Below are positions 7,210-15,604 of a DNA stretch of 21,854 bases, piece by piece. The DNA lies in IMG/VR virus record IMGVR_UViG_3300006793_000331, positions 1 to 21,854 of that record. One strand, written 5' to 3'. This stretch comes from a virus. The translations under genes were made by a program, and so were the position numbers. Position 1 is the stretch's first letter; each line of letters starts with the position of its first letter. The notes below the pieces were generated by a model, which saw nothing but the letters and a program-made list of their open reading frames with translations, made no database searches and was not told where the DNA came from.

Positions 7210-8133
7210 ATGTCATACATTAGCCAATACGATTACTATGAGAATGGAGGTAATGCTCCTGAAGATGCTAACTGGGGATCATACCAATACGTGTCATTGA
7301 AAGATATAGTTGTAAACTATCAGTTAATGTATTCTGGTAATCACTCTTTGGTAAACAATGAAGAGAGGTACAAAATACTTTTTCATGCAAAGAGAGCGAT
7401 ACAGGAATTAAACTATGATGCTTTTAAGGAAATTAAAGTATTACAGTTAAATGTTTCTGAAGACCTTAGATTTATACTTCCCTCAGACTATGTCAATTGG
7501 GTTAGAATATCTTACTTTCAGAATGGAGTAATAAGGCCTATGGTAGAAAATATTCAGGTAAACTCAGCTAAAGCTTATCTTCAGGCTAATGACAATAGGA
7601 TACTATTTGACCAAGATGGTAAGGCTTTACAGCCTGAATATTCTCCGTTGGATTTCTCAAGGATTACGGCACAACAACCAAGCATTTATTTAAATAGTCT
7701 TAGTCCTTACAATGGATTAATGGGTTACGAATATGAAGGGTGTTGGTACTTTGACTTTGCTGTGGGAGCTAGGTTTGGCCTTAATACTGAAACCGCCAAT
7801 GCAAATCCTACCTTTAGGATTGACAAAAAATCAGGTGTTATAAACTTTGATTCAACCATGGCAAACGAAAGTTGTATATTGGAATACGTTTCTGATGGAA
7901 TGGAGGGTGGAGACGATACCCAAGTAACTGTAAATAAGTTGTTTGAAGATTATGTTTACGCATATATTAGTTATCAAATATTAAATAGTAAATTAGGCGT
8001 ACAAGAATATGTTGTTAATAGAGCTAGAAAAGCTAAATCAGCACTTCTACGAAACGCAAAAATAAGATTAAGCAATATACACCCAGGAAGATTATTAATG
8101 AATCTGAGAGGTCGAGACAAGTGGATAAAATAA
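7210..8133 (+). CDS. Putative head-tail adaptor / ring protein 2 (T7 gp11 / P22 gp4-like role)
   Basis: This 307-residue protein probably joins the portal to the short tail. Residues about 28-75 contain VSLKDIVVNYQLMYSG, then YKILFHAKRAIQELNYDAF, a helical segment I recognise as recurrent in adaptor-type proteins of short-tailed marine phages. It is followed by strands and LPSDYVNWVRISYFQNG (about 92-110), then a strand-rich middle. The C-terminal third is helical and basic (NRARKAKSALLRNAKIRLSN), a good candidate for packing against portal or DNA. Its ATG lies two bases after the previous stop within the recurring A-rich leader, and the giant muzzle-like gene starts two bases after its own stop, so the three genes are co-transcribed and probably co-assembled. 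The exact ring number is uncertain. Confidence 0.6.
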   Translation: MSYISQYDYYENGGNAPEDANWGSYQYVSLKDIVVNYQLMYSGNHSLVNNEERYKILFHAKRAIQELNYDAFKEIKVLQLNVSEDLRFILPSDYVNWVRISYFQNGVIRPMVENIQVNSAKAYLQANDNRILFDQDGKALQPEYSPLDFSRITAQQPSIYLNSLSPYNGLMGYEYEGCWYFDFAVGARFGLNTETANANPTFRIDKKSGVINFDSTMANESCILEYVSDGMEGGDDTQVTVNKLFEDYVYAYISYQILNSKLGVQEYVVNRARKAKSALLRNAKIRLSNIHPGRLLMNLRGRDKWIK

Positions 8134-8134
8134 T

Positions 8135-11100
8135 ATGGCTACATTTCAAAGGAATTTTATAGCAGGTAAGATGAATAAATCCGTTGACGAACGACTTGTT
8201 CCAAACGGTCAATATATTGATGCATTAAATGTTAGGCTAGGTTCTTCTGAGTCTACAGAGGTGGGTGCTGTTGAAAACTCAAAAGGTAACACTAAGCTTA
8301 CAAGCATAGGTTATCAGGGTAATCTTTTGAGTACTAGTGCTAGATGTATTGGTGCGTACGAGGATGGAGCTAATGAGACTTTGTATTGGTTTATTCATGA
8401 CTCTGATTTTTCCGCTTCTCCTACAGGAAAACTTGACTTAATACTTTCGTTTAATTCAGCTACAAACAATTTAATATATCACGTAGTAAGTGTATCAAAA
8501 GGTGGTTCAACTCCTACTGAAACAGTTTTAAACTTCAACGAAAAGTATCTTATTACAGGAGTAAACTTGGTGGATGGATTATTGTTTTGGACAGACAATT
8601 ATAATCCACCTAGATTTTTAAATACCCAACGTAATTATAAAACTCCGAGTGGCACACCTTTAGTTGATGGTGATGGAAATTCAGAATTATTTTTTGAATC
8701 TTTTTTGGTTATAAAAAAACCGCCACACAGTGCGCCAACTATTGAAATGACTACCACAAGTGGGGGAGATGAAAATTATTTGGAAGAACGATTTATTTCA
8801 TTTGCTTATAGGTATGAGTATCAAGACGATGAGTATTCAGCTACCTCACAATTTTCAGACGCAGCATTTTTTACAAATCCTTTTGAATTTAGTAGTCAGT
8901 CATATTTAAATGAAGGAGTGACAAACAGGTTTAATACTGCTATTATAACATACAACTCAGGTAGTTCGTTAGTTACAGCTATTGATTTGTTATTTAAAGA
9001 TAGCAGTGGTACTGTAATTAGGGTTATAGAGAAATTAAAAAAATCAGAGCTAGGTCTTGCTGACAATACTGACTATACTTTTGTTTTTAGAAACAGCAAA
9101 ATATTTACTATTCTTCCTGAGGCTGAACTACTTAGGTTATATGACAATGTTCCTTTATTAGCCCAAGCTCAAACCTTAATGGGTAATAGGCTGATGTATG
9201 GTAATTATGTTGAAAACTACAACCTTGTAGATGTAAATAATTCTCCTGTTAAACTTGAGTATGAAACAGAATTAATTTCAAAACTCATAGGTAATGAAGA
9301 GGTTTTAGATACTACAGGAAATGTGGGTTATACTTTTGGGTCAACAACAAACATACCTAACGCACAGTTAATTATTGACTTAGAAGGTTTAGACTTAGTT
9401 GCTGGATCTAGCATTTCTATTGACGCAAGTTTTATTCACAACTCTTTTGCTGGAAATACTCCATCTGAAACAACTACTAATACTGATGTTATTTTTTCAT
9501 ATGTACTTCCTCAATCTTTTAGTAGTGCATACGAGTTGGCTACAAGTGTAGACTTTCAGGAAAAAATAGGTATTGCGTCAAACATAAAACCTATTTACAG
9601 CTCTAATCCTAACGATGAGACGTCGTGCCAGGGGGTTACTTTTACTGATTTAATTAACTGCGCTATTCCAAATATTTTAGATAGCTCGCAGCCTACTAGT
9701 TGGACTAAGTTTGAAAGTGGAATATCTGCAGCAAATCAGCCGCTTGGCATTATAACATCACCAGGATCAAATACCATAGGGATTGAATTGATTGCTATGA
9801 GAAGAGTAGACGCTACCAATAATCCTACACAAAATGCATACGAATATTTTAGTTGGAATTTTGCTGAGGTTTTTTTTCAAACAATAAGTGACACTAGAAG
9901 TTTACATAGTAATAGAGACTATGAGATAGGAATTGTTTACATGGATGATTTTAATAGGTCCTCTACTGCTTTAGTTAGTCCTAATAATAGTGAGCATATT
10001 CCATGTGGGTTTTCTGACCAAAAGAACTCAATTAGGGTGACAATACCTACCCAACAAAAACCTCCATATTGGGCTACAAAATACAAGTTTGCTATAAAGC
10101 CTAGCAGGGAAAATTACGAGACTATTTATACTAGCGTATACTTTACAGACCCCACTACTAATGAAACGTATTTTTTATTAGAAGGAGAAAACCAAAGGAA
10201 AGTAGAAACAGGTGACAGATACATTGTAAAGGCCGATACTCAAGGGCCTTTGTTAAGGTGCTCTTACGCAACAGTTTTAGAGAAGGAGGCTAAGGAGTCT
10301 GATTTTTTAGACCCTGCCCCTCAGAATTCTGATGGTGAAGATATTTCTATTCCTGCAGGAACTTATATGAAAATAAAGGCTCAAGATTTTTCTGTGCAAT
10401 TAGGAGATAACCCATTTATCTTACCAGGGAAACAGTGCTCTGTATCAAAAAAAGATAACCAATCAGTTATTGGAGCATATAGAGGGTTGTCTGGAACACC
10501 AGATAATTCAGGAAACTACTCTCCTTTTAACATACCTTCTGGCAGTAGAATAAAAATAGACCTTGACTTTACAAGAAGAGGTTCGGGAGATGGAAACTTG
10601 AGTTGTGAGAGAAGAAAGTATAGGTTAGAAACTACTTTAACTGCCTCTAAAGATTATGATAATATTATTGAGTGGTGGAATGGAGATAACATAGGTAGTA
10701 TTATAAATACAGGAGATCAAGAAGTTGGAGGCGGAGGTGCTGATATAGAAAATCAATATGATTCTACATTAATAACAAGCGAAGCTAATAATTACGGTTA
10801 TGGTAATGGTAGTCAAGACATTAACTACTACGCATGGTTTCAAGACACAGGAGCAGGCTCAAATAATACAAACGAGATACGTTTTATTACTTCAGGAACA
10901 ACAGCCTGTGGTTCAAAACCTAAGAGACGCTCAAACTCTTGTATTACATTTGAGGTATACAGAGCAGAAAACACTATAGTATTTGAAACAGAACCATCTG
11001 ATGCTCAACCAGATGTATGGTATGAGTCTTCTGAAACTTTTAATATTGTAAAAGAAGGATGTAAGTTTTTAGCAACGGTTGGAGCATCTGAACCTCAACC

Positions 11101-12838
11101 AATTGCTTTTGAGTATACCTTAGATGGAGCTTCACAACAGCTTATTGTTCAGCCAGGTTCTCAGCAAAAAACTTTAGGGGATTGTGGCTCTATGGTTGTC
11201 TCAACATCGACACCTCCAAGTAATCCTTCAAACGTAACAATAGTTTCTACAGATTTAGAAAACTCTCACGCAGGAAATGTACAAGACCAAACAACAGGTC
11301 AACCAGCTATTATAGATACATCTTTCTTTAATTGTTTTGCATTTGGAAATGGAGTTGAAAGTTATAAAATTAGAGACTCAATTGTTGGAGCTCCACTGCT
11401 ATTAGGTAATAGAGTAACGACTACATCTTCAGAAGATTACAGGCAGGCAAATAGGTTTGCGGATATTACTTACAGTGGGATATACAACGATGAGAGTAAT
11501 GTAAATAAACTTAATGAATTTAATTTAGGTCTTTTAAATTTTAAAAGAACAGAGGAGTCGTTTGGGCCGATACAAAAACTATTTGCTAGAAGTACAGATG
11601 TGCTTACGTTGCAGGAAGATAAAATATCTTATGTATTGGCAGGTAAAAATTTACTGTCTGATGCTGCTGTTGGTGGAGCAATAACCTCAATACCAGAGGT
11701 GTTAGGAACTCAAATCGCTAGACTAGAAGAGTTTGGAATAAGTTCCAACCCTGAAAGTTTTGCAGTGTACGGTTATAATAAATATTTTTCTGACCAAAAG
11801 AGAGGCGTATTAATTCAGTTAACAGGTAGTGCTTATTCTAATGAACAATTAACTGTTATTTCTGAAGCAGGAATGCGTTCGTGGTTTAGAGATAAATTTA
11901 TAGCATCACCAAGCACACAAAAACTTGGAGGATACGACCCTTACATGGATGAGTATGTGTTTTCTATTAATGATGACCCATTACCTGTTGATGTAAAATG
12001 TTTTGAGTGTGGGATTAGTCAACTTTTTAACTATAATTTAACTGCACAAAATTTATGTTTTGATGTTGGGCAATTAGTTGGTCAAGTAGAAATTATAGTA
12101 AATGTTGAATTTTCTGAGACAGGTACTTTTGAAATGGAAAGCACGTATGACGGATCATCTACTCAAACAGTTTTATCTGAAGGTGTTAACACGGTTATAG
12201 TTAATAAGGATAAAGTTTTAGTTGAAAAGATTGATTTATCTTTTACAGGGTCTGTTGTTGCTGACGTAAGTTTATCACTGTCTTGCCCTGATGCAGACAC
12301 AATAGAAATCATTCAGGTATGCGTTTCAGATAATGTAGATGGAGGCAAATTCATACACAACCAGTATAGATGGGTTGATGGTGCTTTTATTTCTCCACTA
12401 CACCAAGAACAAATACAGTTAGATAATTCAACAAGCTACCCTATTATATCTCAGTACAGCTCTGTATTAGGGCCTCAAGGTGCGGGTGTTATTCCTGCAG
12501 ATGGTGCTGTTGTTTCTATAATATCCAACAAAATAAAACCGACTGACACGTTTGTTTTTTCTAATCCACCAAATAATTTTAAGTATTTAAGGAGTGCAAC
12601 ACTGTATGCAAATACACCTGCCTCTGTTCAAAACTTAATAAATGCTGCCACCACTGGTGTGGTTGATGCATCAGGTGCACCGTCTGTATATCTATCAGAA
12701 TTTACTATGCCGTCAGGAAACACAGGGGACTACCTGTATTTAATATATGACTACAGAGCACCTGTTTTATCAAGCCTTTGCTACTCAACAACAAGCCCAC
12801 TTGATTCGTGTTGTGGATGCAGTGGAGAACAACCTTAA
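8135..12838 (+). CDS. Giant tail stabilisation / muzzle-like protein
   Basis: This is a 1567-residue tail protein. Residues 6-55 carry an N-terminal signature, FIAGKMNKSVDERLVPNG then YIDALNVRLG and a Gly-rich strand, similar to the start of P22 gp10-like stabilisation proteins. Beta-propeller-like strands follow, with LYWFIHDSD (about 85-95) and LLFWTDNYNPPRFLN (about 145-160). The middle is a large Ser/Thr/Asn-rich beta region. A compact block ends in LGGYDPYMDEYVFSIND (GGYDP at 1265-1269). Beyond it is a Cys-containing C-terminal extension with C1289-x2-C1292 and a terminal CCGC (1559-1562). More than 20 Cys are spread along the protein, unusual for a cytoplasmically assembled virion protein. 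Such proteins seal the tail below the rings and touch the cell envelope. crAss-like muzzle and P22 gp10 are the nearest named roles. Whether one domain binds a receptor cannot be seen. Confidence 0.62.
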   Translation: MATFQRNFIAGKMNKSVDERLVPNGQYIDALNVRLGSSESTEVGAVENSKGNTKLTSIGYQGNLLSTSARCIGAYEDGANETLYWFIHDSDFSASPTGKLDLILSFNSATNNLIYHVVSVSKGGSTPTETVLNFNEKYLITGVNLVDGLLFWTDNYNPPRFLNTQRNYKTPSGTPLVDGDGNSELFFESFLVIKKPPHSAPTIEMTTTSGGDENYLEERFISFAYRYEYQDDEYSATSQFSDAAFFTNPFEFSSQSYLNEGVTNRFNTAIITYNSGSSLVTAIDLLFKDSSGTVIRVIEKLKKSELGLADNTDYTFVFRNSKIFTILPEAELLRLYDNVPLLAQAQTLMGNRLMYGNYVENYNLVDVNNSPVKLEYETELISKLIGNEEVLDTTGNVGYTFGSTTNIPNAQLIIDLEGLDLVAGSSISIDASFIHNSFAGNTPSETTTNTDVIFSYVLPQSFSSAYELATSVDFQEKIGIASNIKPIYSSNPNDETSCQGVTFTDLINCAIPNILDSSQPTSWTKFESGISAANQPLGIITSPGSNTIGIELIAMRRVDATNNPTQNAYEYFSWNFAEVFFQTISDTRSLHSNRDYEIGIVYMDDFNRSSTALVSPNNSEHIPCGFSDQKNSIRVTIPTQQKPPYWATKYKFAIKPSRENYETIYTSVYFTDPTTNETYFLLEGENQRKVETGDRYIVKADTQGPLLRCSYATVLEKEAKESDFLDPAPQNSDGEDISIPAGTYMKIKAQDFSVQLGDNPFILPGKQCSVSKKDNQSVIGAYRGLSGTPDNSGNYSPFNIPSGSRIKIDLDFTRRGSGDGNLSCERRKYRLETTLTASKDYDNIIEWWNGDNIGSIINTGDQEVGGGGADIENQYDSTLITSEANNYGYGNGSQDINYYAWFQDTGAGSNNTNEIRFITSGTTACGSKPKRRSNSCITFEVYRAENTIVFETEPSDAQPDVWYESSETFNIVKEGCKFLATVGASEPQPIAFEYTLDGASQQLIVQPGSQQKTLGDCGSMVVSTSTPPSNPSNVTIVSTDLENSHAGNVQDQTTGQPAIIDTSFFNCFAFGNGVESYKIRDSIVGAPLLLGNRVTTTSSEDYRQANRFADITYSGIYNDESNVNKLNEFNLGLLNFKRTEESFGPIQKLFARSTDVLTLQEDKISYVLAGKNLLSDAAVGGAITSIPEVLGTQIARLEEFGISSNPESFAVYGYNKYFSDQKRGVLIQLTGSAYSNEQLTVISEAGMRSWFRDKFIASPSTQKLGGYDPYMDEYVFSINDDPLPVDVKCFECGISQLFNYNLTAQNLCFDVGQLVGQVEIIVNVEFSETGTFEMESTYDGSSTQTVLSEGVNTVIVNKDKVLVEKIDLSFTGSVVADVSLSLSCPDADTIEIIQVCVSDNVDGGKFIHNQYRWVDGAFISPLHQEQIQLDNSTSYPIISQYSSVLGPQGAGVIPADGAVVSIISNKIKPTDTFVFSNPPNNFKYLRSATLYANTPASVQNLINAATTGVVDASGAPSVYLSEFTMPSGNTGDYLYLIYDYRAPVLSSLCYSTTSPLDSCCGCSGEQP

Positions 12839-12846
12839 AAATAATT

Positions 12847-13002
12847 ATGAAGTATATAAATAGTTGGAAATCAAACGCAAAGCAGTCAGATAAAGTTGAC
12901 ATTACCATTCGTTTAGGTAGTGTAACATTTTTAAAAATTTATTTTGATAACAGTAGTAATAAATTTATATTAACTTTACTGAACTTTACTTTAAAGAATT
13001 AA
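12847..13002 (+). CDS. Small 51-residue protein, function unknown
   Basis: The ATG at 12847 lies eight bases after the preceding stop and has the recurring A-rich leader (AAAAATAATT), which is why I choose it over the in-frame ATG at 12808 inside the upstream gene. The 51-residue product starts MKYINSWKSNAKQSDKV and then alternates hydrophobic and polar residues as a small beta-sheet would (DITIRLGSVTFLKIYFD, then KFILTLLNFTLKN). There is no membrane helix, signal peptide or Cys. The next gene begins one base after its stop, so it is translated as part of the tail operon. It could be a small virion component or assembly factor. The region is more AT-rich than its neighbours, and the reading frame could be a chance one. 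Confidence 0.55.
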   Translation: MKYINSWKSNAKQSDKVDITIRLGSVTFLKIYFDNSSNKFILTLLNFTLKN

Positions 13003-13003
13003 G

Positions 13004-13702
13004 ATGGCGGTATCAGGAAATTATTATTTAAACGGACCTAGTTTATCTACAGCAACGGCAATATTCACCGATGTTAATTTAACTATATGTGCGCCCGATG
13101 GATGGTATTCTGATGGTGTAATTTCTAGAGAACTTGTTGGCTGTAAACTATTAATACAGCAAACGTGTTCAGGATGCGATGAAAACCAAGTAACACTACA
13201 ATTCAACGCTAACTCTGCGGCAGATTTATTCTGTGCAGGAAGCTCGACATCTATAGTCTATATGGCGGTTGGGGATATCTTTAGTACAACTACTCAAATC
13301 TATCAGGACTCTTTATTAACAATCCCTGCAATAGATGGGTTTTATAGAGAGCCTTTTAACGCCAGCTATCGTGCAGAACAGTTAAGTACATTAGGGTCAT
13401 TAACGACAGGACCTACATGTTCAGGAGGATTTTTTATATCAGGACTTAGTAACTCTTGTAATTCTTTCTGTACAACAAACTACTTAATAAGCGTTTCAGC
13501 AAGCTCAGTTAGTGGAAACGACTATTTTACATTAACATTGTATGACGAGATTGTAGGAGGTTTAGCTGATGGGTGGTATGCTTATGATGACTTTTCTGGT
13601 TCAACAAGTACGAGTGCAAGCTGGAGAATAATGCAAATACAAAACAATCTTGTCGTTGACATTCTAGAGTGTGATTCGTCAAATAATTGTCAACCACTAT
13701 AA
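13004..13702 (+). CDS. Cys-rich three-repeat virion appendage protein, function unknown
   Basis: This 232-residue protein has ten Cys (29, 47, 55, 58, 77, 139, 152, 156, 223, 229). It contains three copies of a module whose core is I/L-F/Y-x-D, eight or nine residues later D-G-W/F-Y. The first Asp is at 23, 102 and 181, exactly 79 apart, and the DG pairs are at 32, 111 and 189. Cys77 and Cys156 are also 79 apart. A CSGC motif sits at 55-58. The last repeat is truncated. The composition (Ser, Thr, Asn, Gly, aromatic) and alternating strands suggest an extracellular beta-structured appendage. The gene follows the muzzle-like and 51-residue genes and precedes another virion gene. No signal peptide is present, so it must assemble in the cytoplasm like other tail proteins. 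It could be a tail appendage, a receptor contact or a decoration protein; I cannot distinguish these. Confidence 0.6.
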   Translation: MAVSGNYYLNGPSLSTATAIFTDVNLTICAPDGWYSDGVISRELVGCKLLIQQTCSGCDENQVTLQFNANSAADLFCAGSSTSIVYMAVGDIFSTTTQIYQDSLLTIPAIDGFYREPFNASYRAEQLSTLGSLTTGPTCSGGFFISGLSNSCNSFCTTNYLISVSASSVSGNDYFTLTLYDEIVGGLADGWYAYDDFSGSTSTSASWRIMQIQNNLVVDILECDSSNNCQPL

Positions 13703-13711
13703 AAATAAATT

Positions 13712-14527
13712 ATGCCAAACTATACATTAACATATGACGATGGTGTGAAAGGGTTTCCTTCTTTTTATTCTTACTTTCCTGATTACATGATAGGAATGAA
13801 TAACTACTTTTATACATTTAAACAAGGCAACCTTTACCGTCATAACACAAACGAAACAAGAAATAATTATTACGGTATTCCTTACGACTCCGAAATTACC
13901 TCTGTGTTTAATGATGAGCCTTTAATGAATAAGATTTTTAAGACATTATCTTTAGAGTCAGATTCTTCATGGAGTGCTAGTCTAGAAAGTGATCAGCAGT
14001 CTAGTAATTTTATTGCTTCTGGAGACTTTGAATTAAAAGAGGGTGGATACTTTGGATACATTAGGGCACTTAATTCAAGCCCAGCGTTATCAACTCAATA
14101 CCCTTTAAGGTCGGCCAATGGCATTGGTAGTAATACGTTTGCCAACACAACAGACCCATCAGCGGTTGTAGTTAACTTTAGTACATCACCACTTGTAAGT
14201 ATTGGAAGTATTATAAGTATCGGGGACTTGTTGTATACAAAATCTGGAGGTGTTGTTACGTTGATAGGTAAGGTTACAGACAAGATGGAGGATATTGCAA
14301 ACGCAGAAAATTATTTAGTTGTTGACACCACTATAACAAACTCTGCTGGAGACGTTATAGGTAATCTGCCTCCTGAGACTCCTGTTTATTATTTCTTTAT
14401 TAAGAATGGAACTGCCGAGTCACATGGCTTGTTAGGCCACTATGCGGTGTTTACTTTAATAAACGGTAACACTAGTGCTGTTGAGCTTTTTGCAATAGAG
14501 TCAGAGGTAATGAAATCATTTCCTTAA
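13712..14527 (+). CDS. Virion structural protein of unknown role
   Basis: This 271-residue protein opens with YTLTYDDGVKGFPSFYSYFP, then MIGMNNYFYTFKQGNLYRHN and an Arg/Asn-rich RNNYYG segment. This looks like a compact N-terminal beta domain (residues 1-60), a pattern I associate with structural proteins of marine Bacteroidota phages. Residues 60-150 continue with strands, including FKTLSLESDSSWSASLES. The second half is a repetitive Val/Ile/Gly-rich strand region (VSIGSIISIGDLLYTKSGG and following), consistent with a small beta-barrel. No catalytic motif, Cys or membrane segment is seen. The ATG is nine bases after the preceding stop within the A-rich leader AAAAATAAATT. Position between the Cys-rich protein and the ejection genes suggests a tail or appendage role. 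A fibre-anchor function is possible but not shown. Confidence 0.55.
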   Translation: MPNYTLTYDDGVKGFPSFYSYFPDYMIGMNNYFYTFKQGNLYRHNTNETRNNYYGIPYDSEITSVFNDEPLMNKIFKTLSLESDSSWSASLESDQQSSNFIASGDFELKEGGYFGYIRALNSSPALSTQYPLRSANGIGSNTFANTTDPSAVVVNFSTSPLVSIGSIISIGDLLYTKSGGVVTLIGKVTDKMEDIANAENYLVVDTTITNSAGDVIGNLPPETPVYYFFIKNGTAESHGLLGHYAVFTLINGNTSAVELFAIESEVMKSFP

Positions 14528-14533
14528 AATTAG

Positions 14534-14541
14534 TATCTTTA
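14534..14541 (+). promoter_or_regulatory. Putative -7 promoter element (TATCTTTA, one mismatch)
   Basis: TATCTTTA differs from TAnnTTTG only at the last base. It lies in the 39-bp gap before the ejection-like gene at 14567, ending 25 bases before its ATG, and would separately drive the ejection module. No terminator precedes it, so read-through from the tail operon is also expected. Confidence 0.4.
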
Positions 14542-14550
14542 CAATAATAA

Positions 14551-14566
14551 TTAAAAAATAAAAATT
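14551..14566 (+). promoter_or_regulatory. A-rich translation leader identical to the capsid leader
   Basis: TTAAAAAATAAAAATT directly precedes the ATG at 14567 and is identical to the 16 bases before the capsid ATG at 4111. No Shine-Dalgarno sequence is present. The shared string suggests both genes are highly translated. Confidence 0.6.
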
Positions 14567-15604
14567 ATGCCAACAGAAGCAGTAGCAGGAGGTGGTGCAG
14601 CAGCAGGAGGAGCAATGGGCGTTTTAGGAGTAGCTGGATTAGGATTAAGTGCCTTCGGTATGGGAATGTCTTTTCTTCAAGCAGGTGCGCAACGTAGGGC
14701 TGCAGAAAAAGCAGACCGTGAGGCTGAAAGGTCAATGGCTGCAGCTAGAAAAAAATTAGAAGTAAACTACTTAGATGCCTTAGCTGTAAACAAGCTACCA
14801 TACGAATTAGAACGTGAGGCTTTACTGGTTGCAGGGGCGCAAGGTATTGACGCAGCAAGAGAGTCTGAACGAGGTGCTGCAGCAGGTGTTGGTCGAACAC
14901 AACTAGCACAACAAAAAGGTCAGCAAGGAATTAGGAAAGAGCAAAGCATAGAGTTAACTGCATTAGATAGGGCAGCGGCAGCAGAAGAATCAAGGCTTCG
15001 TGATGTTGGTGTTCAGTTAGATTTAGGTGAAGTTGCAGGGGCACAAATGGCATCATCAGATGCTAGTCAGGCGGCAGCAGCAGCACAGACACAAGGATTT
15101 CAACAGTTAGCTGCTTTTGGTGCACAGGCTTTAGAGGCAGCACCATTGTTTTCAAAGAGCGCAGGAGTTCGAGCATCCAACAAGGCATATAGACAGGCTA
15201 ATAGAGTAGGTAAAGAGGCTTTTATGAAAGCTAATCCAAATGCTGGTTTTTTGGGTATTGGAACAGGATATAGAAAAGCAGCAGGAAATTTAGGTAGACA
15301 GGGAGTTTTAAATCAATCAACATTTGATCAGATTACAAAAAATAATCCAAATTTTATAAATCAATTCAATAAAGCTCAAGGAAAGCAGGGAGTTCAATTT
15401 AATCAAGATTTGTTTTTAGCTAACCCACAAGGCTTTATAGGTAGAGGTAGTGTACAACAACAGGCTTTATTTAATAATGCTTTAACTGGAGTTCAAATGA
15501 GTCCTATAGAAGATGAAGATCAGTTTGTAGTTGAGGAACAAGATTTATCAAATACTGACCCAATGGCTTTATTAGGATACCTAAGTAATAAAAGAAAAAT
15601 GTAA
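14567..15604 (+). CDS. Putative small ejection (internal virion) protein, T7 gp14-like role
   Basis: This is a 345-residue protein. Residues 4-38 are Gly/Ala-rich and hydrophobic (AVAGGGAAAGGAMGVLG, then VAGLGLSAFGMGMSFL), like a membrane-inserting glycine-zipper segment. Residues 40-180 are Ala-rich amphipathic helices with heptad-like spacing (AEKADREAERSMAAARKK), followed by AAAAAQTQGFQQLAAFGAQAL and a Gly/Asn-rich second half that ends in an acidic stretch (EDEDQFVVEEQ). There is no enzyme motif. Small ejection proteins such as T7 gp14 and P22 gp7 are helical, membrane-active, carried in the head and inserted into the host envelope to open a path for DNA. This one starts the three-gene block of a small, a medium and a giant protein, and the next gene begins right after its stop. 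The role is inferred from composition and position. Confidence 0.55.
   Translation: MPTEAVAGGGAAAGGAMGVLGVAGLGLSAFGMGMSFLQAGAQRRAAEKADREAERSMAAARKKLEVNYLDALAVNKLPYELEREALLVAGAQGIDAARESERGAAAGVGRTQLAQQKGQQGIRKEQSIELTALDRAAAAEESRLRDVGVQLDLGEVAGAQMASSDASQAAAAAQTQGFQQLAAFGAQALEAAPLFSKSAGVRASNKAYRQANRVGKEAFMKANPNAGFLGIGTGYRKAAGNLGRQGVLNQSTFDQITKNNPNFINQFNKAQGKQGVQFNQDLFLANPQGFIGRGSVQQQALFNNALTGVQMSPIEDEDQFVVEEQDLSNTDPMALLGYLSNKRKM

Noticed and set aside
12808-12846. An upstream in-frame ATG at 12808 that would extend the 51-residue protein to 64 residues
   Set aside because: It lies inside the C-terminal Cys codons of the muzzle-like gene, has no A-rich leader, and the ATG at 12847 has the leader seen at other genes.
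14581-14630. GCAGCAGGAGG-like runs in the ejection gene as possible Shine-Dalgarno or regulatory repeats
   Set aside because: They encode the Gly/Ala-rich N terminus in frame and lie downstream of the start, so codon content explains them.
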